64,000 bases of DNA, taken from Desmonostoc muscorum LEGE 12446. Its GTDB lineage: Bacteria; Cyanobacteriota; Cyanobacteriia; Cyanobacteriales; Nostocaceae. The DNA is taken from the NCBI RefSeq assembly GCF_015207005.2, contig NZ_JADEXS020000001.1, forward strand, positions 868,001 to 932,000, read 5' to 3'. A program made the position numbers and the translations under genes. Shown here one piece after another: positions 54,605 to 64,000 of the stretch. The stretch's first letter is position 1. The number at the start of each line of letters is the position of its first letter. The notes under the pieces are model-generated. The model worked only from the letters and a program-made list of their open reading frames with translations, searched no databases and had not been told where the DNA came from.

Positions 54605-56416
54605 ATGCAGCATCATCTTTTGGGCGGCATCCGTAGAAAGTTGATCGCCTCGTTTCTGATTGTTGCTTTGATTCCTTTGCTGTTATTGGCATTTATCAAC
54701 AAACAGACAACTGAAAAAGCACTAACTGAAAACGCCCGACAAGCCCTATCTGCGGCAGCTAACGAAACCGCTAACAGAATAGATGCCTTTATTGATGGAA
54801 ATCTCAATGCCGTGCGCGTAGAGGCGATTTTACCAGGTTCGGCACGCTACCTCAGCCTAACTCCAAAACAGCGAGATGACAGCCCCGAAATGCAATTGGC
54901 GATAGAAACATTAATTCGTCTGAGTCGCAAAGATATGCTCAATGTTCTCTCTTATGCTTTGCTCGACTTAAACGGGAAAAATGTATTGGATACACATACA
55001 TCGAACATTGGCAAAGATGAATCAGTTCAAGATTATTTTCAAAAACCACTGCAAACAGGGTTATCCTTTGTTTCTAGCATGAAGCGATGCCTACGGCGGG
55101 CTACGCCTACGCCAAAAATTCCTGACCTTGTTACCCTGTTTTTTAGCAGTCCGGTTCGCAATGCCAAGGGAGATATATTGGGTGTATTGCGTGTTTCATA
55201 CAATGCTACTGTTGTCCAGCAGTTAGTAACTCGAGAAACTGAACGGGCTGGGGCAAAATCTTTTGCTATTCTTTTAGATGAAAATAATATTTATCTGGCA
55301 CATAGCACTGCACCAAATCTGCTTTTTAAATCAATTGTACCTCTGCCTTTGGACGTTGTAACTCAACTGCAACGGGAAGGGAATTTGCCTAATTATCCTG
55401 TGCAAGAATTGGCAACTAATGAGTCAAACCTTAAGCAAGCATTGGATAATAAACAGCCGTATTTAATTGCATCTTTGGATGCAACAGGTAATCAGGTTAA
55501 TCTGATTGCGATCGCTCGTTTAAAATATAAACCTTGGTCTGTGTTGTTCGCACAGCCCCTTGCTGTTGCCCTAGCACCTGTAGAAAAGCAAATTCGTAAC
55601 ACAATGTTGCTATTTGCAATTATTGCTTCAGTAGTGACAATCATCGCTTTTGCCATTGGGCAACTGTTAACAAAACCAATAATTTACCTTACGAATATAG
55701 TTTTCCAGTTTACCGCAGGTAACTTAGATATCCGCGCCAAACTTAGCTCAAAAGACGAAATAGGTCAACTGGCAGCATCGTTTAACAACATGGCACTTCA
55801 GTTACAAACATCTTTTGAAACTTTGGAACAACGGGTACAGGAGAGAACAGCAGAATTAGTAATTGCTAAAGAAAAAGCAGAAGATGCAAATCAGAAACTA
55901 GAACAACTGGTAAATCTAGATGGTTTGACTCAGGTGGCTAACCGTCGCTGCTTCGATGGACGACTGCAAGCAGAATGGAAACGCCTTGCAAGAGAACAAC
56001 AACCCCTGTCACTGATTTTATTCGATGTTGATAAATTCAAATCTTACAACGACTGCTATGGTCATCTTGGAGGCGATGATTGTCTAATCACAATAGCGCA
56101 AACAGTACAACAGACAGTTTATCGTCCTGCCGATCTAGTAGCGCGTTACGGTGGAGAAGAATTTTCGGTACTCCTACCCAATACTGACTTAGCAGGGGCA
56201 ATCACAGTAGGAGAAAATATTCAACAAGCAATTCACCATCGGGCTATTCCCCATGCACAGTCTGATATCAAGGATATCGTCACAGTTAGTTTGGGTATTG
56301 CTTGTGTCATACCCACTTGCGACATCAAGCCAGATACACTCATCGCTTCAGCCGATAAAGCACTGTACAATGCCAAACAACAGGGGCGCGATCGCTATTG
56401 TATTCTTTTGACGTAA
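54605..56416 (+). CDS. Membrane sensor diguanylate cyclase (dCache-HAMP-GGDEF)
   Basis: A 603-residue protein. TM1 is at about 14-30 (LIVALIPLLLLAFI), then a periplasmic dCache-like sensor to about 335, TM2 at about 338-358, HAMP at about 360-412, a coiled coil, and a GGDEF domain at about 440-600. The active site is RYGGEEFSVLLP and the inhibitory I-site RPAD lies five residues before it, so it should make c-di-GMP under product feedback. Residues about 160-170 (MKRCLRRATPTPK) come from an in-frame 29-bp dispersed repeat. It is probably partnered with the solute-binding lipoprotein upstream. Confidence 0.9.
   Translation: MQHHLLGGIRRKLIASFLIVALIPLLLLAFINKQTTEKALTENARQALSAAANETANRIDAFIDGNLNAVRVEAILPGSARYLSLTPKQRDDSPEMQLAIETLIRLSRKDMLNVLSYALLDLNGKNVLDTHTSNIGKDESVQDYFQKPLQTGLSFVSSMKRCLRRATPTPKIPDLVTLFFSSPVRNAKGDILGVLRVSYNATVVQQLVTRETERAGAKSFAILLDENNIYLAHSTAPNLLFKSIVPLPLDVVTQLQREGNLPNYPVQELATNESNLKQALDNKQPYLIASLDATGNQVNLIAIARLKYKPWSVLFAQPLAVALAPVEKQIRNTMLLFAIIASVVTIIAFAIGQLLTKPIIYLTNIVFQFTAGNLDIRAKLSSKDEIGQLAASFNNMALQLQTSFETLEQRVQERTAELVIAKEKAEDANQKLEQLVNLDGLTQVANRRCFDGRLQAEWKRLAREQQPLSLILFDVDKFKSYNDCYGHLGGDDCLITIAQTVQQTVYRPADLVARYGGEEFSVLLPNTDLAGAITVGENIQQAIHHRAIPHAQSDIKDIVTVSLGIACVIPTCDIKPDTLIASADKALYNAKQQGRDRYCILLT
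55084..55112. repeat. 29-bp dispersed repeat inside the diguanylate cyclase gene
   Basis: The sequence gcgatgcctacggcgggcta then cgcctacgc is the reverse complement of the 26902-26930 repeat with one change. It is read in frame within the periplasmic domain of the cyclase. Confidence 0.75.
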
Positions 56417-56440
56417 CTTAGAGAAAGTTAATTTTTACAA

Positions 56441-56611
56441 GTCGATGCATCAAAGGTGCAGGTCGATGCAACAAAGGTGCAGGTCGATGCAACAAAGGTG
56501 CAGGTCGATGCAACAAAGGTGCAGGTCGATGCAACAAAGGTGCAGGTCGATGCAACAAAGGTGCAGGTCGATGCAACAAAGGTGCAGGTCGATGCATCAA
56601 AGGTGCAGGTC
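56441..56611. repeat. 21-bp tandem repeat, about eight near-perfect copies
   Basis: The unit gatgcaacaaaggtgcaggtc is repeated contiguously, identical in most copies; end copies carry gatgcatc. The same unit makes the variable array at 26985-27135. It lies between two convergent genes (diguanylate cyclase and PEP-CTERM protein). Confidence 0.9.
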
Positions 56612-56615
56612 AATA

Positions 56616-57326
56616 CTATGCTCGCGCTTGATTGCGGAACCGCCGTACTATTTTAGTAGCGAACCCCAGCGCTAAAAACGAACCCAGCATAGTACTTGGT
56701 TCTGGCACTTCTTGGATATTGGCATTACTCACCTTCAGGGCTGATGTAGTGCTAAAATCATCTGAGTCCACGACCCCAAGGGCTACGGTGTAGTTTTTAG
56801 AATCATTGAAAGTATAGCTAAAAGAAGTAACCCCTGTTTCTTGATTGAAGAAACTAGAGACGTTAGTTGCATTTGTGAAGTCAGCCAGCTTGGTTACAGT
56901 ACCATCCACCACAAGAAAAGCAAAATCATTAAAGCTGCTTTCGTTAGTGAGAAAGTTCCAATTGAAGTTGAATTTCTCGCCAGCTTGAGCAAAATATGTG
57001 GATTTGATTGCAGACCCTTCCCACGCAAAGCCATCGACATCTAAAGCATTAGAACTAACGCCCAGGAAGTCTTGCAAAGATCCAAAAGCATCAAGAGCGG
57101 CAATACCTGAGAAACTGAATGTACCAGAAGTAGCAGGAAAGTCATCTGCCACCAAACCATCGTTAGATAGGTTAGTTTCACCTAAGCTAGGTGTAGTGAC
57201 ATCACCAAATGTTTCCCAAGTGCTGAAATCAATACTAGCAGCCTGGGAAGAAGTAGCAGTAATTGTGAGACTTGCAAGGGCGATGATGGTTGCGGTCAGA
57301 GGTGAACGTGTAAAAGTTGACATCAT
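56616..57326 (-). CDS. PEP-CTERM sorted secreted protein
   Basis: A 236-residue exported protein starting MMSTFTRSPLTATIIALASL; the signal peptide ends near SSQA-A. The body is a beta-sandwich-like domain rich in Asp/Ser/Phe. The C-terminus has VPEPSTMLGSFLALGFATKI followed by a basic tail RRFRNQARA, the classic PEP-CTERM anchor recognised by exosortase. Role: cell-surface or extracellular matrix, exact function unknown. The frame is open further upstream only through TTTTGGA repeats. Confidence 0.88.
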   Translation of the reverse strand: MMSTFTRSPLTATIIALASLTITATSSQAASIDFSTWETFGDVTTPSLGETNLSNDGLVADDFPATSGTFSFSGIAALDAFGSLQDFLGVSSNALDVDGFAWEGSAIKSTYFAQAGEKFNFNWNFLTNESSFNDFAFLVVDGTVTKLADFTNATNVSSFFNQETGVTSFSYTFNDSKNYTVALGVVDSDDFSTTSALKVSNANIQEVPEPSTMLGSFLALGFATKIVRRFRNQARA

Positions 57327-57424
57327 ACAATTTTGGATTTGAGATTTTGGATTTTGGATTGGGAATTGGAGCGATCGCAATTCTGGATAAAGTTATAAAA
57401 TTGCGATCGCCCCTAGTGGAAAAC

Positions 57425-60400
57425 CTAGAACACGAAGTTGGCAGAGTTGGCTAAAACACTTGACGATACATTCTGCACGGCTACCAGTGGTACAGCGCGA
57501 TATGTAAGTCCGGCTGTGCCATCCTGGTCAATGAAAATACTGGTATTTTTGCCCTGAGTACTAAAGCTCAAATAGCCCTGTGCCGTTGCAGTTGTATAAT
57601 CGAGGCTACCAAGGTTGAGACTTTGGAAGAGTTGAGTCAAGGCAATCTTGTCACTACCTGGAGTAAAATCAGCGATCATATCCCGCCCATCCCGGAGGCT
57701 GGTATAAACAAACTGGTCACTACCAGCACCACCCGTAAGGCTATCTGCTCCCTGGTAACCAGTGATGATGTCATCGCCAGATGTCCCAATTAGGTTGTCA
57801 CGCTTTGGTGTACCATTAATTAGATTTACTGGCAGATTAAACCGAGCTAAAACGGGGTCATGGTCGCTGTCTTGGTCGTAAAATTCCGAGTTGATGTGAA
57901 CTACATCAAATCCATCCAGGTTATTGAGTAAGTTGTTAGTAACCAAAATATGGTCTAGTGTCTGGGCGTTACCTTGAAAGTTGTAGGTGTAACGCTCATT
58001 TTCTGGCAGAGTTTCTATTAGCGTATTCAGTCCACCGCTTTCTAGGGTGGTGAGGGGGTTGGAGAACTCAAAATCATTCAAGTCACCTGCAACTATGACA
58101 TTGGCGTTGGGATTAATCGCCAAAACACTCTGAACAAAGTTTTTCACCACCGTAGCTTGCTGCTGGCGCTGGGTTTCGCTGGTGAGAGTTGGCGGTTGAT
58201 TGGGGCCAAATAATGGTTGGTCGCCACCTTTAGAATTAAAGTGACTGGCTACAACATACACAGTCTGACCGTTGAAAGTGAATTCACCTACTAACGGTTT
58301 GCGACTGGCGGTGAAAGCAGAGTTGCTTGGGTCAATCAAACCAGGACTAGCAGAAACGGTGGGAACACCATTGATATTGGTGACTGTGGTGTTGGAAGTG
58401 GAAGTAGCACCGGGTTTATCTACAAAGTCAACACGACTGGGGTTAAATAAGAAGCCCACGCGGATATTTCCGCCGGGTTCACCACCGTTAGTGTCGTCCA
58501 CTGGGTTGATTTGCCGATATTCGTAGGTGGGGCCACCAGCTGCGATAATTGCATCAATTAATGTTTGGAAGGTGGTGCTGGCATCAACTACGCTATCATT
58601 CGTTGCCCCGTTGTTGTCCTGAATTTCTTCTATGGAAATGATATCCGGTGATTTCAAGTTATTAACAATGCGATCGGCAATGTTGTTAAACTTGGTTACA
58701 CCATCGCTAGGGTCAAGGTTTTCAACGTTGAAGGTGGCAACTGTCAGTTGATTTGTAGTTGCAATCAGGTCAGTCACTTCTCGACTCAGAGAACCTGGTG
58801 AAGTAACTGTCACCGAAGTTGGTAGGACTTCGTAGTTGTTGAAATCGTAACTGACCACACCCGTAATTGTGTCAAAGGTAGCACCTACATTCACATCCGG
58901 CGAGCCAGAGGTCAACAAAACGTCATCAATTTGGATGCGTTCTGGATTGAAATCATTGGGGCTGATGCCGATACCGCCTCGCGCTGTGCGTCCGGTGGCA
59001 TTGGCGCCATTATCTGCCAGCAGCCAAATTTCACCAAAGGAATTTGTCGGACTAACTGCCACAGGATTATTTACCTGTACTAACATTCCTTCCAAGCTTT
59101 CGTAGAAATCAATGCCATCTTCAGCCGGGTCAAATAATGTGCCAGGATTTTCTACATTTCCACGGACAGCATCATTATTAATCACCTGATTGGGAATAGT
59201 TCTGCCACCGTTGCCAAGAATAGTAGCACTGGGCAAAGCATTACCACTGGATAACTTGACAATTGTGGGGCTGGTAATTTGAGTGATGCTGAGATTATTG
59301 GCATTGTTACCAGGGCGGAATTCCGTTACCGTACCGCTAACCTCTAGGTCGTCACCAACGGCTACAGTCGGCGTAGAACCTGTGAAAACAAAAATCGCTT
59401 CCGAAGTAGCATCATTAGCATCGGGATTTGGGTCTTGCAGGTAAAAGCCGTTGGCACGCACAGCAGTGACAATTCCCGTTACATCAGTTACCTGTTGACC
59501 TTCCAAAGGAGAACGGTGTGCTGCACCTTGGATATCACTGATGCGAGTGGGCAGATTTACTTCATAGACGGTAAGGGTTTTGCTCACCTCGTTGGAGACA
59601 ACCAGCAAATTTTTGCCGTTGGGGCTGTCATTGGCGGCAATAAAAACCAGACCTTCGGGAGCAAGATCACCTGGTTGAGAAGGGGAATACTCGATAAATT
59701 GGGGTTTTTCTGGGTTGGTGACTTCATATATCATCACCCCGCCAACTCGTTCCAAACCAATGAAAGCATAGGTGCGATTATTGATGACGGCTACTGTCAC
59801 GCCTTCTGGTTCTGGGCCTTTATTATCGCTGCGGGTGTCAAAACTATTGGCAGCTTCGCCATCGGAGTTGAAAAGACTGGGAACTTGTTGAGCAGTAATT
59901 TTCTCAAAGGCTGCGCCACTGTCATAAAGCAATTTACCTTGGTCGTCCCAAATAGTGAAGGAGCGAGTGCCGTAGACGAATAATTGATCGTAGTCGCCAT
60001 CATTATCGGTATCTCCATCGATGGTGGAAACCGTTAGCCGACCGAGGTTATTTGGTTGTTGGAGTGTTGCTGCATCAGGAAACTGGATGGAATCGAGAGT
60101 TAATGAACTGACTCGTGCATCATCATCACGGGTATCGCCTTCGTTAGCCGTCACGTAGTAGGTGCGACCGTTGGCGTTAAAGGAAGCGATCGCATCGGGC
60201 ATAAATAGCCCATATACTGGCCAATTGCGGATGTTGATTCCATTGTCGCGATCGCTAGCATCGAATTCATTTCCTGGTAAGCTATGGTCAACAACACCCA
60301 GAGGCAAAATTTGGTTGACAGTAGCAGTCGCAACATCCACCACTGCAACCGCATTGTTTTCTTGCAGCGTTACCCAAGCTTGAGTTCCATCTTTGGAAAA

Positions 60401-63331
60401 GGTAATGTACTCTGGTTCGGCATCGAGGGAAAAAGTTTTATCTGGGGAAATGCGAACACCTTGGCTTCTGAGTGCATCTTCCTGACCGTCAAAGCTGGTA
60501 AAGCTGGCTGTAGCAACGGTAGCAGCCGCCACCCCTTGGGAAACATCGATAATGCTCACCGAACCAATGGGATCGGCATTGCCACTGCGTTGTCCTTCGT
60601 TGGCGGTGAGAACCTTTGTACCATCGGGACTAAATGTCACCATGTCAGGTAGCACCCCGACTGTTACATCCCCCAGAAATGTACCCGCAGTGTCATAAAA
60701 AACAACTTTGCCAGGGTCAACGCCATTAGCAGCTTCTATGGCAATGGCAACTAGGCCGTTTTTCACAGCTACACTGTTGGCACTGATACCATAGGCAGAG
60801 AGATCGATGACCGAAAATACTGTCAGGTTGGTGGGGTCACTGAAATTGAGAATTTGCACATTTGCCGTGCCATCAACAACGAATAGTCGTTGAGTAACCG
60901 CATCGTAGGCAGTAATTTCAGCCCCATTACCACCAATACCACCAATTTTTTTCAGGGAACCGAAATCGTTATCGGTAATACTGGCGGTAACTGTGGGAAT
61001 ATTAATTCCGTTGTAGCTAGCATCGGCGCTGGTTGCCGTGTGCGTAATAGTACTGCTGTGGCTGGACTCGATGATGGCATCATCCACTGCTGTGATTGTG
61101 ATTGTTTGAGCCACGTTCCAGTTAGCAGGGGTGAAGGTGAGGGCAGTTACACTCGTTGTTGCCTGGGAGTCAGGGGTAATGTTAATAATGACATTTGCCG
61201 ACGGTTGACTTTTTAAGACTATTGTGTATTGGTCTGTTACACCACCTTCGGCAATATTGGTACTGCCATCAGATTGAGTGATAATCACACCAGGCGCTGG
61301 TGTAGAACCCGTAATGTAAACGCCTGGGTTGCCAATATCACCGCCAGTAGATGTGAAGGAATTTTGACCGTCACCGAGAACAGAAAGCTGCCATGCAGCA
61401 GTAATTTCAGTGGGTGCAAGATTTTCTGTTTCTGTCCAGGCGCTAGCATTCTGTGTGCGAACTGTACCAGGAAATCTCTGATCTCCATAGGTGAAGCGAT
61501 CGACCAGTTGGTTGCTGTTGTCGAAGAGGTTGATTTCGTCTTCGCGCCCCAGATTTGCTGTCAGTCCGCCAATAACTTTGACTGAATCAGATAAACCCCA
61601 AGCGGCGCGGAAAGTCGCAGCATCCTCTTCTGTCAAGATGATGGACTCTCCAGCTTGCACAATTCCAAAGGCACTCAAATCGAAGGTTCCAGCGATGCGG
61701 GAGTCATCATCAAAACTCCAGCCCGCCATATCTATGGGATTGGTGCTGAGGTTGGTAAACTCGATGAATTCGCCGTTGCTACCAGAGTAAATGTACTCGG
61801 TGATTTGGATGGTGAAGGCACCACTGTCAGGTGAATCGTTGTCAGTAATGTTGGCGGTGATGCTAGCAATAGTGATGCCATTGTAGTTAGGGTCATTACT
61901 GCTGGCAACGTGGGCGATCGCTCCAGTATGATTACCTTCAAATGCAGTATCATCAACTGCTGTCACTGTCACAGTTTGGCCGATATTCCAGTTTTGTGCA
62001 GTGAAGGTCAAGGTAGCAGGATTAGTTGTCAACTGACTATCAGCATCAATGGTGATGGTCACATCTGCGGTGGGTTGCTGACGCAGTAGAACTGTATAAC
62101 TATCAGTTGCGCCAGCTTCAGCGATATCAGTGCTGCCATCAGATTGAGTGATGATTACACCAGGAATTGCTGTAGAACCTGTAAAATAAACGCCTGGGTT
62201 ACCAACATCACCATTGGTAGAGGTGTAGGAATTTTGACCATCGCCCACAACTGAAAGCTGCCATGCAGGAGTAATTTCAGTGGGTGTGAGATTCTCTGCT
62301 TCCGTCCAAGCACTAGTATTTTGTGTGCGAACAGTGGCAGAAAATCTCTGATCTCCGTATGTGAGGCGATCGGCAAGTTGGTTGTTGTTGTCGAAGAGGT
62401 TAATCTCGTCTTCCCGTCCCAAATTTGCCGTCAGTCCGCCGATGACTTTGACTGAATTAGATAAACCCCAAGCTGTACGGAAGGCTGCATCAGCGCTTTC
62501 TGCTAAAATTACTGACTCTCCCGGTTGCACGATGCCGAAAGCACTCAAATCGATAGTACCAGGTGTGCGAGAATCATCATCGAAACTCCAGCCGGTCATG
62601 TCCACTGGACTGTTACCAAGGTTAGTAAACTCGATAAATTCTTCGTTACCACCAGAGTACATGTATTCGGTGATTTGGACGTTGGGGGAAGCACTGGGAG
62701 TCGATGAAATATTAATGTCATCAATTCCTATCCACTCGTCGTTACCAGCAGCATTTGTGGTGATAATACGCAACTGCACTTGGGATTGATTTTCTGCTGC
62801 TGTCGGTAACACGGCATTAACTGCGGTAACAATAGTTGCCTCACTTGGCCCTGTGCTGGCATCAGCTACAAAAGCAGCCGGAATGTTGATGAAGTCGCCC
62901 GATGTACCAACTCTGTACTGCAAAGCTACTGGCTGGATAGCATTGTCTATGGAACCATCAAGATCGCGCAGTTTGTAGGAAACGTTGATATTTGTGACAC
63001 CTACAGTATTTAAATGAATCACCACAAAGGGCGCATCTGCTGTACCCGATCCATTCAGGGCAACTACTGGGTTAGAGAGTTCAAACTCAGCAACACCACC
63101 AGTAGTGAAAGTATTAGGATTAATCTCGTTGGCATTGACATCTACAGGACTATATGTACCATCAGCAACAACTGTTTGCGGATCTACACCTGTTGAGGAT
63201 GTTAAATTGTCTCCACGATAGCCAATAATACTGGGAACACTGCTCCAATCATCATCTGTTGCGATTAGCGCTGTATCTGTCCAGTCTTGCGTGAAGGCAC
63301 TTTCAGCCAGGTTATGGTATTGGTTACCCAT
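57425..63331 (-). CDS. Giant ExeM/NucH-type extracellular nuclease with lamin-tail and RTX domains
   Basis: A 1968-residue secreted-type protein. Layout: an N-terminal beta domain (about 1-210); a lamin-tail domain (about 215-380) and Calx-like spacer; a near-duplicate lamin-tail (about 510-680) and spacer; a choice-of-anchor beta-propeller-like region (about 800-1290); an OB-like NucH region (about 1310-1560); an endonuclease/exonuclease/phosphatase domain (about 1575-1850) with TFNVENLDPSD, SIEEIQDN, VVASHFNSKG, VAGDLNDFE and SDHDPVLARF; and C-terminal RTX repeats (GTSGDDIITGYQGADSLTGG). The RTX end and lack of a signal peptide suggest type I secretion. Likely a calcium-dependent extracellular DNase or phosphate scavenger. 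Confidence 0.88.
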   Translation of the reverse strand: MGNQYHNLAESAFTQDWTDTALIATDDDWSSVPSIIGYRGDNLTSSTGVDPQTVVADGTYSPVDVNANEINPNTFTTGGVAEFELSNPVVALNGSGTADAPFVVIHLNTVGVTNINVSYKLRDLDGSIDNAIQPVALQYRVGTSGDFINIPAAFVADASTGPSEATIVTAVNAVLPTAAENQSQVQLRIITTNAAGNDEWIGIDDINISSTPSASPNVQITEYMYSGGNEEFIEFTNLGNSPVDMTGWSFDDDSRTPGTIDLSAFGIVQPGESVILAESADAAFRTAWGLSNSVKVIGGLTANLGREDEINLFDNNNQLADRLTYGDQRFSATVRTQNTSAWTEAENLTPTEITPAWQLSVVGDGQNSYTSTNGDVGNPGVYFTGSTAIPGVIITQSDGSTDIAEAGATDSYTVLLRQQPTADVTITIDADSQLTTNPATLTFTAQNWNIGQTVTVTAVDDTAFEGNHTGAIAHVASSNDPNYNGITIASITANITDNDSPDSGAFTIQITEYIYSGSNGEFIEFTNLSTNPIDMAGWSFDDDSRIAGTFDLSAFGIVQAGESIILTEEDAATFRAAWGLSDSVKVIGGLTANLGREDEINLFDNSNQLVDRFTYGDQRFPGTVRTQNASAWTETENLAPTEITAAWQLSVLGDGQNSFTSTGGDIGNPGVYITGSTPAPGVIITQSDGSTNIAEGGVTDQYTIVLKSQPSANVIINITPDSQATTSVTALTFTPANWNVAQTITITAVDDAIIESSHSSTITHTATSADASYNGINIPTVTASITDNDFGSLKKIGGIGGNGAEITAYDAVTQRLFVVDGTANVQILNFSDPTNLTVFSVIDLSAYGISANSVAVKNGLVAIAIEAANGVDPGKVVFYDTAGTFLGDVTVGVLPDMVTFSPDGTKVLTANEGQRSGNADPIGSVSIIDVSQGVAAATVATASFTSFDGQEDALRSQGVRISPDKTFSLDAEPEYITFSKDGTQAWVTLQENNAVAVVDVATATVNQILPLGVVDHSLPGNEFDASDRDNGINIRNWPVYGLFMPDAIASFNANGRTYYVTANEGDTRDDDARVSSLTLDSIQFPDAATLQQPNNLGRLTVSTIDGDTDNDGDYDQLFVYGTRSFTIWDDQGKLLYDSGAAFEKITAQQVPSLFNSDGEAANSFDTRSDNKGPEPEGVTVAVINNRTYAFIGLERVGGVMIYEVTNPEKPQFIEYSPSQPGDLAPEGLVFIAANDSPNGKNLLVVSNEVSKTLTVYEVNLPTRISDIQGAAHRSPLEGQQVTDVTGIVTAVRANGFYLQDPNPDANDATSEAIFVFTGSTPTVAVGDDLEVSGTVTEFRPGNNANNLSITQITSPTIVKLSSGNALPSATILGNGGRTIPNQVINNDAVRGNVENPGTLFDPAEDGIDFYESLEGMLVQVNNPVAVSPTNSFGEIWLLADNGANATGRTARGGIGISPNDFNPERIQIDDVLLTSGSPDVNVGATFDTITGVVSYDFNNYEVLPTSVTVTSPGSLSREVTDLIATTNQLTVATFNVENLDPSDGVTKFNNIADRIVNNLKSPDIISIEEIQDNNGATNDSVVDASTTFQTLIDAIIAAGGPTYEYRQINPVDDTNGGEPGGNIRVGFLFNPSRVDFVDKPGATSTSNTTVTNINGVPTVSASPGLIDPSNSAFTASRKPLVGEFTFNGQTVYVVASHFNSKGGDQPLFGPNQPPTLTSETQRQQQATVVKNFVQSVLAINPNANVIVAGDLNDFEFSNPLTTLESGGLNTLIETLPENERYTYNFQGNAQTLDHILVTNNLLNNLDGFDVVHINSEFYDQDSDHDPVLARFNLPVNLINGTPKRDNLIGTSGDDIITGYQGADSLTGGAGSDQFVYTSLRDGRDMIADFTPGSDKIALTQLFQSLNLGSLDYTTATAQGYLSFSTQGKNTSIFIDQDGTAGLTYRAVPLVAVQNVSSSVLANSANFVF

Positions 63332-64000
63332 TTTTGGTAAATCTCCAAATCTCTAAAACTTTGTGAAAATAATCCTTGTTTCAGTTCTTTTGCAAGAAAG
63401 ACAGCCATGTTTTTCCTTGCCTGCTTCTGGTGACGATCGCAAGCTTGCAGTTTCATCTACCCACCAAAATCAACGTTTTGATGGCTGGGAATAAATAGAG
63501 TTGCAATTCAAACATCAAATTCGGAAAACAACAGTAAAATTCCTTAAGCAGTTAGTATCAGTGTCCTATTTCAAAATTGCTTTGAGACGCAGGACAATTT
63601 TTGTGGAAAAATTTACATTGTTTACATTTTTTACCAAAAACTTCTGTGAAATCAGTATACGTAGGTAATCTCTAAGATAAGTTTAAGGTTGGCTTAAGAC
63701 TAGATTAGTTTCTTATATCTTCATACTGCGTCATCTAGAATACTTAATTACTTTCACTCACGCTTCACTTAATCGTTAATAAGATATTTTCAACTGTTTT
63801 TATTGATACTTATCTAAAAAAGCGCGATCGCCAGTAAAAAACATTGGGAATTGGGGATCAAACGCCCCACTCTCTTATAAACTGACACTAGATAGCAGGC
63901 TTGTATTAGCTGTACAGCAATTTGCCCAAGTTTGGCAACCCCCAACAACAGGATTAACTCTGGGCTAATTGCAGACGCCTAAATCCGAGATCAGAAGTGA
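63332..64000. other. Intergenic region at window end
   Basis: AT-rich sequence upstream of the giant nuclease gene, presumably holding its promoter. A short open stretch near 63890-63970 ends in TAA and may belong to a decayed or out-of-window gene. Nothing recognised. Confidence 0.4.

Noticed and set aside
56418..56675. Open frames encoding HRPAPLL or TFVASTC repeats
   Set aside because: Products of the 21-bp tandem array in all frames.

Overview
The window comes from a filamentous, heterocyst-type (Nostocales) cyanobacterium. The HIP1 octamer GCGATCGC occurs throughout. Heptameric short tandem repeats (GGGGACT/GGGGAGT/GGGGAAT and TTTTGGA families) fill many intergenic gaps. The gene content also fits: cyanophycin genes, a CrtO ketolase, a Tab2/Atab2 photosystem translation factor, an NdbB-type quinone reductase, a PEP-CTERM protein and an NtcA-type promoter. 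Base composition, gene order and repeat load are those of a repeat-rich chromosome rather than a phage or small plasmid. No rRNA, tRNA or CRISPR array was recognised.

Layout. 1-460: a 39-bp tandem array inside a MITE-like element. 817-5728: an XRE regulator followed one base later by a very large PAS/GAF hybrid histidine kinase. 6197-17274: mostly minus-strand housekeeping genes (ClC-CBS-Usp chloride channel, PmbA/TldE, Tab2, HAD hydrolase, NdbB, an AAC(6')-like acetyltransferase, ChaB, DUF1345 and DUF1499 proteins). 17330-18715: an IS200/IS605-type TnpB element with a small divergent ribbon-helix-helix-like gene. 18721-25635: a composite of three nested group II introns. 25697-31655: an aminotransferase, then a run of small genes and gene remnants (MFS and metallo-beta-lactamase fragments, an HpxZ-like protein, two methyltransferases, a histidine phosphatase, a Nudix hydrolase). 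32351-37988: a divergent chorismate-binding enzyme and a cyanophycin locus (a CphA2-type synthetase and cyanophycinase CphB) with a textbook NtcA promoter between them. 38576-42931: an AT-rich pair, one protein with an EAD-like N-terminus and one with pentapeptide repeats plus GAF domains. 43240-50312: a hopanoid-modification region (hpnH, hpnA, an RND pump, a ferritin-like protein and hpnG). 50441-56416: a DUF2993 protein, CrtO, and a two-gene unit of a solute-binding lipoprotein and a membrane diguanylate cyclase. 56616-63331: a PEP-CTERM protein and a 1968-residue ExeM/NucH-type secreted nuclease.

The most striking object is the nested intron. Outer intron A carries intron B inside its reverse-transcriptase gene and intron C inside the distal stem of its own catalytic domain V. 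Each boundary is supported by a 5' GUGCG, and for A and C by an exact six-base EBS1/IBS1 match. A can rebuild its active site only after C is removed, so this is a true twintron arrangement. A's own reverse transcriptase has also lost its middle, including YADD, so the intact protein of B is the only complete maturase left in the composite.

A second theme is the amount of small mobile DNA. At least seven kinds of MITE-like or palindromic element were recognised, plus a 29-bp dispersed repeat and tandem heptamers. Several sit in frame inside genes (hpnG, the RND pump, the diguanylate cyclase, a phosphatase, probably the PAS kinase) and so add peptide linkers to the proteins.
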